From Chamaea fasciata (lineage: Eukaryota > Chordata > Aves > Passeriformes > Sylviidae), in NCBI GenBank assembly GCA_029207755.1, contig JARCOQ010000004.1:35070560-35134559 (forward strand): a stretch of DNA of 64,000 nt. Reading direction: 5' to 3'. The notes beneath the pieces were generated by a model. The model had not been told where the DNA came from. It saw nothing but the letters and a program-made list of their open reading frames with translations, and did not search any database. Shown one piece after another: positions 52,810 through 64,000 of this stretch. Numbering within the stretch: position 1 is the first letter of the stretch; each line of letters starts with the position of its first letter. The translations under genes were made by a program, and so were the position numbers.

Positions 52810-53035
52810 AACAAAAAAAAACCCCAAAGCAACAAAAAAAAGAGCAAAAAAAGCAAACAAAAAAACCCACCAAAACAAAAACAACAACAACAAAAAAACC
52901 AAACCAACCAAAAACCCAAGCAACAACAAAAACAAAACAAAAACAAACAACAAAGAAACAAACTCAAAAAAAACCCCAAAACAAACCAAAAAAAACCCCC
53001 AAACCCCCAAACCAACAAAAAAACCCACCCCTTCT
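52810..53035 (+). repeat. A/C-rich low-complexity tract
   Basis: About 225 bp consists almost only of A and C, in runs such as AAAACCCC, ACAAC and CAAAACAAAAAC, with a few G or T. It begins within about 10 bp of the end of the solo LTR. The strong strand asymmetry explains the long Lys/Asn/Thr-rich open frame over it and the Phe/Leu/Cys-rich shadows on the other strand. Confidence 0.9.
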
Positions 53036-54953
53036 CTGTTTGAGGAAAAGAAGCATGGAGTGCAAGACAGCGAGACAGTGAAAGGAGTGAAATCAAGTTA
53101 ATTTTTCAAATAACTGTGCACCCAATACTCTCATTTAGTATTTTCTATTCTTTAAGTATTTGTTAAGTAGTCCTTAGAAATATATGGATTTATATCAATA
53201 GCAATCAAGTTATTAGATACAAACATGTTTGGCTTCCTCTCCTCTTGAAGAACAGAAGTCACTGTATTTTCTTTTAACATAATAATTCCTTATCCTTAAC
53301 AAAATAATAGAAATTAAACTACCTTTTAAAGACAAATCAAAGCATCCTGGTTTTAAGGTTCAAAAAAACCCATTCATTATTCCTGGAGAAACTGTCATAG
53401 AATTTTATTTCCTCATTGTTTCACCGCCTTTGCCTTTTTCTTTTTTAATATCAGGCCACTATTATGCGGGGCCCTTTATTTTTTTCTCTTTGATGGGAAA
53501 AAATGAATCTCAAGGGCTTCATTTTGAAGTTTTACAAACTGCTCTTCAAGTGCAGGTAAAGAAATAAAATGTATTAATTCAGTATTGCATTTTAGATTTC
53601 TTGATTGAAAATAATTTCTTCATAAGTAACATAATATTTTTCTAGGTCCCATTTTAGGCTTCAGGGTCTATTTGCTGTTTGTTTGAGTTCTTTTAACTTA
53701 AAAGTTATATCTGAATGTATGCACAAGTTGGGCAGGGTTGATTTTCAACAAATTATACTTAAATTAATAATTTTAATACCCCCTGTAATCAGACTTTGTT
53801 TTCCAAAAAGATGTATCACCTCTAGAGGGCAGTGCTAAATTTCGATGACCATTTTGGATTTTATCATGTAAGCTACTGAAAATTTGACTTACTCACTGTT
53901 ATTTGAAATTTTTTACTGGTGATTTTGAAGTAATATTAAAGTATAGCCATTAAATATTCTTAAAAATTGACATTGCTTAAAATTTTTAAAATAAAATATT
54001 TGTGTTCCTATGACATTTCTGTCTGAACATGTAACTTCCATGGTCACATGGAAGCACTGAGAAAACATGAATAATTAAAAAAATGTGGCCAATATTCAGA
54101 TTGACATATATTGACTGAACAGAGAAAATAAAGGGTTTTTTTTTTTTTTTAAATGAAAGTAACTCTTCACTATACCCAGGGCTTTTCTACCTGTCCACCT
54201 TCAATGTGCTGCAGAAATGGGAAGTTCTTTGTAGAGGTTGTTTAGCATTGAGAGGTCATTGACAGTTTCTTATTTTTCTGTTTGGTTGGAGCTAAAATTC
54301 TTTTTTCATAGGCAGTGACTGTCTCTCTTCTGTTGTTCTTTGCAATGAATGCAGTCCTGAGTTCCTCTATTTCTGTTTTAGCTTCATTAACTTTGTTTCT
54401 GGCACCCATTCACTTCATACCAGTGTGTATCAGATTTAACGTTTCATTCATATCTTCCTTTGACACATACAAACTAACAGGTGTTTCAGGTACTGAAGTC
54501 TTTACTAGTTAAGATCTGCAAATGCCTAGATATCATAAACAATTGTGGTATCCCTTTTTTCCCAAAAATACAACTCATTAGGGAAACTTTGAACTCTTTG
54601 AGGTAAAATGGATACTGAAACAATGCTATGAGACATATAGTAATCTTTGTGGGCTTTATGCTATGGAAGTGTATACCAGAATTTTTTGAGAATAGCAATG
54701 CTAAGAGTATGCAATCAACAGATTTTCAAACACATTACTATCAAAGACAGTTATTTCTTAACACATTTATTATTCCCTGTTCAATCAAGAAAACATCTTG
54801 ACTCTTTGTTCTCATTTAAAAGACAGGTGTTGGCCAAGAAAGGTGGGAAACTTCCTGGAATGGAAAAGTTGACTCCCTCCCTAGAAATTATTATAACTTT
54901 GAAATTACAGGGCTTTCCGGCAAAGATAGGGGAAAAGAAAGAATTCCTTACTA

Positions 54954-54955
<2 letters not shown>
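53036..54955. other. AT-rich sequence, nothing recognised
   Basis: About 1.9 kb of unique-looking sequence has a T14 run near 54138-54151. No gene or transposon was recognised. Confidence 0.5.
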
Positions 54956-55011
<56 letters not shown>

Positions 55012-55047
55012 GTGTGTGTATGTATATATATATATGTATATATATGT
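54956..55047. repeat. (AT)27 microsatellite with TG/TA tail
   Basis: A pure AT array runs from 54956 to 55009 (27 units). It is followed by CTGTGTGTGTATG and further TATATA to about 55047. It is capable of forming a cruciform or hairpin. Confidence 0.93.
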
Positions 55048-55086
55048 AATTAGATATGAAGACAGTCAGAGAAACAACAACAGCAA

Positions 55087-55254
55087 CAAAAAAAGAAAAG
55101 AAAAGAAAAGAAAAGAAAAGAAAAGAAAAGAAAAGAAAAGAAAAGAAAAGAAAAGAAAAGAAAAGAAAAGAAAAGAAAAGAAAAGAAAAGAAAAGAAAAG
55201 AAAAGAAAAGAAAAGAAAAGAAAAGAAAAGAAAAGAAAAGAAAAGAAAAGAAAA
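55087..55254 (+). repeat. (AAAAG)n pentanucleotide array
   Basis: About 32 near-perfect AAAAG units have the same motif and strand as the larger array at 4952-5346. It is separated from the (AT)27 array by only about 40 bp. Confidence 0.95.
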
Positions 55255-55255
55255 C

Positions 55256-55589
55256 CCAATATCAGCCCTTTCCCACCTGTCAGGCACTTTCCCTTTTTGG
55301 TGTAGTTACCACCATGAGAGGCAAGGGATGCTGAGGGCTCCTGGAGAGGCCACAGCTGCAATGACTCCCCCGAGGCTTCATGGTGTGTTCCAATGCCATC
55401 CTGGACCCCCAGGGGTTAATGCCAGCCTCGGGAAGAGAGAGAAAGTGGGGGAGAAAGGGAGAGTGCTTGGTTTCCCCATGCTCTTACGTGTGGTACTCTG
55501 ATGATGGCAACCCCGGGGAAGTTCCAGTCCACCAGCAGCTGGGAGGTGCTCTCTCCAGAGCGAGAGAGCGAGAGAGAGTGAGAGAGAGC

Positions 55590-55624
<35 letters not shown>

Positions 55625-55965
55625 CGCGAGAGAGCGAGAGCGAGAGAGAGGAGCTGGGCGTCTGGTCTTTTCCCTTGGAAACACCCACACAGGTGGTGGG
55701 GATCTCTCTCAGCGAGGGCAGGTGTTGTAGAGAGAGCCCCAGTCCATAGACAGTTCACTGTAAGCAGAGGCCTCACCGGCAAGGCAGTGAGGGGAAACTT
55801 CACAGCAGTACCAAACCCCTGGGCAGGAGAAGCCCAGCACCAAACACCACAAACATTGTCTCTCCAAACTAGGCTAAGACTGAGCCACCTCCGGCTAAGA
55901 AACTTCCAAAATCACACAGCTTCCCCCCTCATTTCCAGACTAATAAAAACATGGCTATCAGAAAC
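55256..55965. other. GC-rich block of unknown origin beside simple repeats
   Basis: This is among the most GC-rich parts of the window, with CpG sites such as CCCCGGGG and CCTCACCGGC. An internal GA-rich tract (55556-55653) carries interspersed CG. A possible polyadenylation signal AATAAA sits at 55942 on the plus strand. No reading frame resembles a known protein. A sharp GC change and a neighbouring A-rich array fit an inserted retroelement LTR, but I cannot name a family. A CpG-island-like regulatory element is the alternative. Confidence 0.4.
55556..55653 (+). repeat. GA-rich simple sequence with interspersed CG
   Basis: Units of GAGA are broken at irregular intervals by GAGCGAGA and one GAGCGCGAGA. 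The tract is polypurine-rich on the plus strand and could form a triplex. It accounts for the Arg/Glu-rich open frame on the plus strand and the Ser/Leu-rich frames on the minus strand. Confidence 0.9.
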
Positions 55966-56657
55966 TTGCTTGTATTAAAACACTACAAACATACAAAGTG
56001 ATTTTAAGGTGGATGAAAGTTCAGCATGGGATGCAATGAAATTCCCATTTCTAATCACGTGGTTTTATAGCTTGTTAAGGTATAGCAAGAATATTATGAT
56101 TCAGTATTTTACTGAAATTCAGTATTTAACTGAAGCAGTTATTTTTTTGACTTAGCTTGTTTTATGGTGACATTTATATTAATTTTTTTGTCTCAAATTA
56201 ACTCACAAAATGAAAGGGAAAATCACTTTTTCTAAATTTCTTTTTTGCTTGTGTTTTGCTGATAATTCTATCTCACTAGAAAGGAAATGAGTGTTCAATG
56301 TATTTTGAAGGAACATGAAAGCATCTAGAACTGGATGGATTTTTTTATGTCTTTCAGGGTGTCTCACAAATTTGAATTTAATTTGGATAACACACGATCA
56401 TTTAGAAGCAAAAGTATGGTGTAGACAGAAAGGTTTGTGAGGCCCTCTGACAGCTCAAACCACTGTTGCATTTATTGCATTTATTTGCTTCTGTCTCCAA
56501 CTTACCTATATGCATATAGGTACATATTTACACATACATACATCTATAAAATATATTAATAATATAACATAACATAACAGAACAGAACATAATATAATAT
56601 CACTTTTATATATTTATATGCATATAAATACATGTAAAATGTATTAAAATATTTATA
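55966..56657. other. AT-rich sequence with a short (ATAAC)n tract
   Basis: Apart from an imperfect ATAAC/AGAAC pentamer tract at about 56558-56602, nothing is recognised in this stretch before the CR1 element. Confidence 0.5.
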
Positions 56658-58985
56658 TGGCGAAGAAGAATCATTATGAATGACTTCAGCTTGCCAGATG
56701 TTTACTGGGAACACCATACAGCTGACAAGACAAAGACGGAAGATTCCTAAAATAGCTGGATAATAACTTTGTGTATTCTCACTTAGTAAGCCAATTAGGA
56801 AAGACAATTCTTTGTTTTTCTGCTTGTTAACTGTGAGACTCTTGTAGTCAGTGGTTTTCAGCCATCTTGTCCACATCAATAATCAATCAAGTTTAAAATC
56901 TGTGTTGATGGTAGGAAAAGTGCCAGCAAAACTTCAGCTCTGGACAGGAAGAGAGTAGACTTCAGACTGCTCAGGGAACTAGTGAGTAAAGTGCCCTGGG
57001 AAAATTCTGTTGAATATGTTGGGATCCATCAATGCTGGTCATCTTTTAAACACCACTTCTTAAGGGCAATTCCAAAAGGTCAGAAGGCAAACAGAGAAGG
57101 CAGGAGGCCAGCTTGGCTGAGCAGGGGTCTTCTGTTACTGTTAAGGCCAAAAAGAACAGTGTGTGCCCAGTAGAAGCAAGATGAGGTGACATGGGAGGAA
57201 TACAGAAATGATGCTCCCACTGTAGGGATAAAATCTGTGGGACCAAAGCCAACTGGGAGCTGGAAAGTACTATTGGTGACAATAAAGAGTTTTTAAAAAT
57301 ACAATAATAGCAAAAGATAGTGCAGAAATAGCATCAGCCCATTACAGGATGAGGATGGTCACCCCACACACAGGAACATGGACAAGGCAGAGGTATTTAA
57401 TGCTTTCTTTGCCTCTGTCTTCAGCACAGATGCTGGGCCAATGGTGCCCCAGTACTCTGAGCTGGAGGACCATGGTTGTGAGAATGATCAATTCCCAGTT
57501 AACCCTGAACTTGTATGGGATCTGCTGATTCAGTTGAATCCATATAAGCATATAGAGGATGACGGAGTTCATCTGAGAACACTCAAAAAGTTGGCTGATG
57601 TCAATGTGATGCCTCACTCAATGACTTCTGAAGTCTTCAGAATGTGGAGAGGTCCCAGCTGACTGAAAGACGGAGAACGTTCTATCAATTTTCAAGAAGG
57701 GCAAAAAGGAGGACCCCAGAAACTACAGGCCTGTCAGTCTCGCTTCAATGCCTGGTAAAGTTATCGAGAAGATTATTTTGGGAGGTGTTAAAAAAACATC
57801 TGGAACACAATGCAGTCATCGGTCACAGTCAGCATTGACTCATGAGAGGAAAGTCCTGCTTATGAAATCTGATCTTTTATGACAAGGTAACCCACCTAGC
57901 TGATCACGGGAAGAAGGTGTAATCTTTGTGCATTTTAGTAAAGATTTCAATTCTCTCTTTCACAGTATCCTTATGGATAAAATGTTCAGCACACAGCTGG
58001 AAAAACACATCATGGGATGGGTGAGCAACTGACTCATGGGTCAGGCACAAAGGGTTAAAGTGAATGGGGTGACATCGAACTGATGACCTGTCACCAGTGG
58101 GGTTCCACAGGGTTCCTTCTTAGCCCTGTGCTCTTCAACATCTTCATAAATGACTCAGGTTTATATTCAAAGATATGTTTGCCTGTGATATATAAACTAT
58201 GAGGAGCTGTTGATTTTCCTCAAAGGCAGAAAGACCCTGCAGGTAAATCTCAACAAATTAGAGGGCTGGAAAATCATGAATTGCATTAGTTCAACAAGAG
58301 AAGGTGCTGGGTAGGGAAACCCTGGATGTACAGACTGGGGAACAAGACAATGCAGAACAGTGCTGTGGAAAGGGACCAGGGAGTCCTGGTCAGCGGCAAG
58401 TTGAACGTGAGCCAGCAGTGCCCTGGCAGCCAGGAGGGACAACCCTGTCCTGGGGGTCATCAGGCCCAGCATCACCAGCCAGGCAAGGGAGGGGATTGTC
58501 CTGCTCTGCTCTGAGCTGGAGCAGCCTCACCTCAGTGCTGGGGGCAGTTCTGGGCACTGCAATATTAAACTATTAGAGAGTGTCCAAAGGAGGGCTATCA
58601 GGATGGTGAAAGCTCTGGAGGGGGAAGCTGTGTGAGGAGCAGCTGAGATCACTTGTTCTGTTCAGCCTGGAGAAGAAGAGACTGAGGGGAGACCTCATCG
58701 CAATCCACAGTGTCCTTATGAGGGGACGAGGAGAGGCAGGCACAGATCCCTTCTCTGTGGTGTCCTGTGACAACACCCAAGGGAATGAAGTTGTGTCAGG
58801 GCAGTTTTAGGTTGGTCAACAAATTAGAGGGTCAACAGTACCAAGACTGACAGAGTCCAGGAAGCAAGAGAATACTCTCAGGCACATGATGTGACTTTTG
58901 GGGCTGTCCTGTGCAGAACCAGGAGTGGGACTCCACTTTTGGGTCCATTCCGACTTAGGATATTTTACGATCCTATTAATATAGT
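56658..58985 (+). mobile_element. CR1 LINE, longest copy in the window, plus strand
   Basis: The element runs from within the endonuclease domain (NDFSLPDVYWE near 56674-56711) through the linker and reverse transcriptase to the CR1 3' end near 58985. The 3' UTR is recognisable as CAGGCACATGATGTGACTTT followed by TGGGTCCATTCCGACTTAGG. The terminal octamers have decayed to ATTTTACGATCCTAT. About 250 bp of the last ORF2 segment seems to be missing around 58812-58860, where the post-RT sequence jumps to the 3' UTR. The 5' end is missing, as in most CR1 copies. The 3' half matches the inverted copy at 6180-7205. Confidence 0.92.
56670..58812 (+). pseudogene. CR1 ORF2 remnant: partial endonuclease and reverse transcriptase
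   Basis: ORF2 encodes the endonuclease and reverse transcriptase that copy CR1 RNA at the target site. Visible pieces in order are the end of the endonuclease (DFSLPD), a start-of-RT block EVFNAFFASVFS (open frame 57378-57662), RGKSCL near 57850, TSGVPQGS near 58098 and the post-RT block DQGVLVSGKLNVSQQCP. The catalytic FADD box reads FACD at 58178-58189, with a stop almost directly after it. Stops (for example at 57661) and several frame changes separate the pieces. The protein cannot be made, so the copy is immobile. Confidence 0.88.
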
Positions 58986-61515
58986 AATGTTGGTAATTTC
59001 AATTTTGTAGAATCTCTCTCTCTTTTTATTTCTTGGGGATCAATTCCTTTTCATTGATTGCCATTATATAGATAAGGTGCAAATTAATAAACTCGTACTT
59101 CTATGCAGAATGCACCACAGCTTCACACAGAAAAAATAACAACATGGGATCATTACTGGTAAAAGTTTTGTTTTTAAAAGCATCAGATATCTTAATTGAT
59201 GCCCAGGCCTTCCATTTTTACTACTTTTTCACAAGACTGTAAAAGTTTAGTTTATTTGACATTCCATCCTACAACAAAATATGGGGCTCATATATATGCT
59301 ATTCTGCACCAAGTGTGAAATTAATATATTGTCTTAAATATAGGCAAGACATCATGACAAACTAGTTCTTGACATGCTAAAGTCGTTTACACCTGACAGA
59401 GAAGACAGATTATGACATTATTAACTTAATTGTCTGAGGGCTTCCATGGCAGATTATCTTCCTATACCCTCTGTCAGTTATCTGCAAAATTTTTATTCTT
59501 ATTTTGTTCAGCAAACTATACAGTTCTGACAGTTATGAATCACTATTAATCTGTCAGTCTCAAACATTATCATCAGAAAGTTCAGCTGAAGGAGAATGTC
59601 TGTTTGACTCATCTTAAATGTATGATTATTGTTTGTCACTTTTGTGAATTATCCTATTCTTAAAAAATATAATAAAGCTAAGCTGTTTAACATGGTTATT
59701 GTGTAATTTGGAAGACAGGATGCAATAATACATCAAAAATAGATAAATATGGTTATGTAGTGAAACTTTTTTGTTAATGGATGACATGTAGCCATAGCAA
59801 GAAAAGCAAAGATGCTTTTCATTGTAATAACTACATAAACATAAAAATATGGATAGAAAGGAAAAATAGAAAAACTGCTGAATTTTCACTTTTTCTTTTA
59901 GATATACAGTAGAGATACAAATATTGCAACAGATGACACAGTACTAAAAGATGAGTGTGATTCTCCAGATACAAATTAATTTTTTTTTACACTTAAAATA
60001 CTTGTATGTATAATTGGTTTGCATGGAGACTAACAAGACCTGTCCTAATTCTATAGCACTTGGTCTTATTTGAAACATTTTTAAGGTAGACTTTATTAGG
60101 ATTGACTTTATAACTGTTGAAATTTTAGATTTTCTTTAGCTGAAGAAACATGCTTTTTTGGGGTACCATGATCAAGTTTTGCTTAATAAAGTTTTTTCCA
60201 CCACAGTAGTTTTTCCCTACTTTTAGCCTGTTCTTCAGTTTTCTAGGTTTTCAGGGTATGTTCCTACTGCCCTGGAAGCTCTGCCAACTGCTGAAAAAGA
60301 GAAAAATTCTGTTTCTTTAACCATTATTTCACCCTAGGATGAATGGGACTCTGGGGCCATCCTCAGATATAGGAGGCAACTATTCTAGAGAAATTGCTCT
60401 CCTTTATTTATAGGAATCACAAAACTGGCTTGGCTTCTAGAAGTGCTGCAGTGTAGGGAGGCCAGAAGAAACTGAATTTCAACAAATGTGTGTGATCGCT
60501 TTTGGATTGTTAAAAGTTTCAATAATTCTACAGGGCCTTGAAAGAGGCACTGTGTATTATTCTTCTTCATTTAGATGGGTGCCCTGTATAGAATTACAAT
60601 AGAAAAAATAGTAAACAAATAAGCTAATTCAATATGGTCATTAAGGAAAAAAAGTAACTCAATAACTGAAAAAAAAAATTGCTGCTAGATATAAAAATAA
60701 TTTTATTCTGAGTCAACAGTGAATTTCATAAGGAACAAGTAGTTCAGCTGTAGTTTGTTCTGCCAGTCCTATTCTCCTCATTCAGGAAAACTTCCCTCTG
60801 TCTTGGAAAAGAAACTTTGCCTGAATAAAAGTGAAGAAGGTCAGAACCTGGAGGTTTCAAAAGCCTAAGCAGAGCTTATGGAATAATTAAAACTAATTAG
60901 GGCCCTTTCTACACACTATAGAACTAACAAAAATAAGAATATCCATGCAATAGAAACAGAGAGAGATAAAGAATCCTTTTTCAAATAAATAGGTTTGCAT
61001 TGCTGTTGCTGCAGTCTCTGCTGTCATTTAGACATCAATGAATTCCATTGACTGTGGTTTCTTCTAAGTAGTTCCTTATGAACTCCTTTAATATCGAGAA
61101 TAGCAGTGAAAAGCAAAACCTTCTCACTGCTGGTGAGAGTTGTCCACATGCACCTCAGGTATCCAATTTTTACCTCTTTCACATGCTTGGAAACACTTAA
61201 AGTGTGATATGGGAATGTGGACTTTGAGTACTGAACAGACTATATGATTCATTTTACCACATCAAAGCATTTCTTATGAGGCTTAAGCAGGCAAAAATAA
61301 ATGTAATTTTTAATGTGTAAACATTTATCTTGCATGTGGGAACTATATTATTGTTTGTCTTCTCTCCAAGCTGTGTTGCAGGGACTCACCATTCCTTTGT
61401 TAGGGCAAATCTATGGTTTTAGGCACTGGCTAGGTCCCTCTTCCTGCAAGAAGCTAAAAGCTTTTAAGACTTGCATTGCGTAAGACGGGATGACATTTGG
61501 GTCTCCTTTTCAAAG
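58986..61515. other. AT-rich sequence, nothing recognised
   Basis: About 2.5 kb of unique-looking sequence has short open frames only, and no RNA gene or transposon was recognised. Confidence 0.5.
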
Positions 61516-62489
61516 TGTAATGTTTCAATGCTGTCGGGATTCCAGGCATCCACCAAAGCCACTTTATCTCTGCCCTTCACAACTGGAGAGAGAAAATATA
61601 ATGAAGGATCCATGAGTTGAGATGATGACTTGGAGAGATCATTCACCAAATACATCATAGGCACAACAGGCTAGAATTAGAGACACTGTTTGAATTCATT
61701 ACTAACAATATCACAGCAGGATAATGAGAAGTAAAATAAAATCTTCAAAACACCTTCCCTCCACCCCTTCATCTGTCCCAGCTCCACCACTTTCCCCAGC
61801 AGCACAGGGTCAGTTCATCACACATTGTTACTCCCACGATAGCTTCCCCCACTCCACTGTGGTGGCCCCTCTCATGGGAGATAGTTCTCCGTGAACTTTT
61901 AGATGAGTGTATCCCCTGGGCAACAGTCCTCCCCAGGCTGCAGCAGGATGGGTCACTTGTCCACAGGGTGCAGTCCTTCAGCACCTTCAAGAACCCTCTC
62001 TCTATGTGCCTCCCACTGGGCCACAGCCACCTCTCAGGCATCCCCCTGCTCCAGCATGGGGCTTCTCCATGGGCTGGAGGTGGATCTGCACCTCCATGGA
62101 CCTCCAATGGCTGCAGCAGCACAGCTGCCTTACCATGCTCTTCACCACAGTCTGCAGAGGAATCTCAGCTCCAATGCCTGGAGAACTACTCCCCCTCCTT
62201 CTCCACTGACCTTGGTGTCTGCAGACTCCTCTCACAAATTCTCACCCCACTCTTTTCTGTCCTCTGTTATTTCCGTGCAAAATCTTTTTTCCTGTTTTTT
62301 CCTAAATCTGCTATAACAGAGGTGTTACCACCAATTCTACTTGGCCTAGCCTTAGGTAATGGCATATTCCACTTTGGAGCCCCTACAGATTGGATCTACC
62401 ACACATGGAGGAAGCTTCTATCAGCTTCTCATAGGAGCCACCCCTGTAGAACCCCTGCTACCAAAGCTTGGCCATGCAAGCCCAATGCA
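61516..62489 (-). mobile_element. Full-length solo LTR of an avian endogenous retrovirus, minus strand
   Basis: On the minus strand it starts TGCATTGGGCTTGCATGGCC at 62489. It then has GGGGTGGCTCCTATGAGAAGC and a GC-rich middle made of imperfect repeats around CTCCA, CATGG and GCTGCAG. It ends near 61516 in GGTGAATGATCTCTCC, GGCTTTGGTGGATGCCTGG and ACATTACA. I recognise both the start and the end block from a widespread passerine LTR family of similar length. TG...CA borders give about 974 bp. The flanking bases do not form a convincing target-site duplication. The long plus-strand open frames (61903-62663) are antisense to the LTR and are not genes. Confidence 0.8.
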
Positions 62490-64000
62490 GAAGAAAAAAA
62501 TAGGAAACAAAACTCCTCCAATTATTTTTTTTTAAATTTTACCTCCCATTTATTTCCTCTGTCCTGGTGTTTGGAAGCTGCAAACCTAGCTTTTACCACC
62601 TGGAAAGTGGGCAGACAAGCATCTCCTACTGGAACTAATGTTAATGTTTTCTCTTTGGATTAATTGGTGAGTAAATGGTGCAGTTTATACGTCGCTTCCT
62701 TAGGAGAGAGTTCCTACATCAGCAACTTTGTGATATTTTGCTCTGAATTTGAGTTCTGCATTTAACCCCTTCCTGAAAATTCACAGAAATGAAGTCAGTC
62801 TCTCTCCAGTCGCATGCAATGAATGAGTGCACATCTGCAGTTTCTTTGAGAAATATAATTTTTACTTAATATAAACTGACTAAATGTATTCAAAAAGTTC
62901 TTTTGTTTTACTAGTAGCATCTCCAGATAAATGCTAGTGTGGCATATGGAATTGCTTTAGGTAATTCTTTAACTTGAGCTCTTTTGTAGATATACAGATA
63001 TTCAAGAGAATATTATCACAATTAAAATGGAATATGTTCTAACTTGGATTTTAGGGCATAGAGAGTTTTGCTGGGTTAGCAGTTTTCAAAACCTTGCAGG
63101 GTATTTTCTTATTGCCCATCAGAATTGTTATAGTACATTTGTCACTTCTTCTGTGCACAAAACACACTGCTACACATTTCTGTTTCCAGGAACTATTTAT
63201 GGTCCTCTCTGGAAGGGAAGTGTGCCTTGCAGCTTTCAACCCAGTTTTTAATTTTTAAAATTACTTCCCCAAAACAATATATCAAATTATCTACTAAAAT
63301 AAAATAGTGTTTATTTTTGCAGTAAATGTATCTTGTATGTGATTAAAATCAGTTTCTTCCCTAGCCAATAACTAAATTTTCTGCTTGTATGTGGAGTGTT
63401 TCACCTAAACACTGTCAAAGTTAAACCATTGCTTTCACCTTTATAATTCAGTGGGTCATATTTGTAAAATTCAACTTTTTATTGTATTTAACTGAAAAAA
63501 AAATCTTAGTTTTGTGGTTATGAATTAGTTTTATATGATAAAGGGTAGTTCAAAACAAAACATATTTATTTCCTGAAGTGTTAGATAGATGAAGAACATT
63601 TTTAATAAGCTAGTACCCTCCTGCTGAGTTTCAGAACATGTCTATGCTAGGCAAAGTTTCATTTCTAATAAGTTTCAATTAAATGCCTGTAATGTAATTA
63701 CATAGCACAGGAAGGATCTATTCATGTTGTGAATTTGATTTGTACTAAGCTTACAAAAAACCCTATATAATGTCTCCATAACTTTAGAATTTTTTTTCTG
63801 TCCTTCTAGCTTCTTATGTGCAATGATAACATCTAGCAAATATCAAATCCTGGAATCCTTTTCCTGTTTTGAGAAATGCTTTACTTGGCCATTGATTTTA
63901 AACAGGGTGCTCAGAATAAAACATCCTCATTTGGGGAAAAGGCAACAGAGTTTTAGATGGAAACAATATGACGGCTATTCTGGAAATACAGACAATTACA
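62490..64000. other. AT-rich sequence, nothing recognised
   Basis: The last 1.5 kb contains only short open frames and A- or T-rich stretches. No gene or repeat family was recognised up to the window end. Confidence 0.5.

Noticed and set aside
52382..53101. 239-codon open frame
   Set aside because: The first half lies in the solo LTR and the second half in the A/C-rich tract. No protein family features are present.
54647..55501. 284-codon open frame
   Set aside because: It joins unique sequence, the (AT)n array (Ile-Tyr run), the (AAAAG)n array (Lys-Arg-Glu run) and part of the GC block. Low-complexity read-through explains the length.
55378..55803. Ser/Leu-rich minus-strand frame (141 codons) and Arg/Glu-rich plus-strand frame
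   Set aside because: The repetitive part is the GA tract read on both strands. Outside it there are no known motifs.
61903..62663. Overlapping open frames of 137, 100 and 231 codons
   Set aside because: They are antisense to a GC-rich LTR, where stops are rare by composition.

Overview
This window looks like nuclear DNA from a bird, most likely a passerine. The evidence is several CR1 LINE copies with the typical avian 3' end (octamers of the ATTCTRTG type), remains of an ERVL-type retrovirus, and several long terminal repeats of families I recognise from songbird genomes. The rest is AT-rich sequence with stops in all frames. I found no host exon, tRNA, rRNA or CRISPR array. Nearly all long open frames fall in simple repeats, transposon remnants or antisense to LTRs. 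The window is best read as intergenic or deep-intronic DNA.

Layout, left to right. 1-6.2 kb: unique AT-rich sequence with an (ACAT)n tract, an A33 run and a 395-bp pentanucleotide array. 6.2-7.2 kb: a minus-strand CR1 with reverse transcriptase (RT) remnants. 8.98-9.54 kb: a plus-strand LTR-like copy (copy A). 11.86-14.73 kb: an (AAAAC)n tract against a minus-strand ERVL remnant, in which two LTR pieces flank partial RT, RNase H and integrase. About 15.0 kb: a CR1 3' end. 15.1-26.7 kb: no repeat that I recognise. 26.7-27.6 kb: a minus-strand CR1. 28.04-28.65 kb: a C22 homopolymer followed by an unclassified GC-richer block. 30.05-30.97 kb: two minus-strand CR1 3' ends. 31-40.6 kb: no repeat that I recognise. 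40.67-41.63 kb: a second, longer copy of the LTR at 9 kb (copy B). 41.8-42.9 kb: several microsatellites. 44.5-45.1 kb: a probable ancient CR1. 48.8 and 52.2 kb: short CR1 ends. 52.39-52.80 kb: a solo LTR with a 5-bp near-duplication at its borders, followed by an A/C-rich low-complexity tract. 54.96-55.97 kb: a compound locus of (TA)n, (AAAAG)n and a GC-rich block with an internal GA tract. 56.66-58.99 kb: the longest CR1, plus strand, running from the endonuclease region through RT to the 3' terminus. 61.5-62.5 kb: a minus-strand LTR of about 970 bp.

Nothing here works as a gene system. The retroelement genes are all broken by stops, frameshifts and altered catalytic motifs, so they are fossils. 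The most useful points are the mosaic ERVL remnant, the paired LTR family, the LTR with a target-site duplication, the repeated closeness of A-rich simple tracts to LTRs, and two GC-rich blocks (28 kb and 55 kb) that I could not classify. I saw no convincing sign of a new biological system. Family assignments come from recognising sequence by eye, not from a database search.
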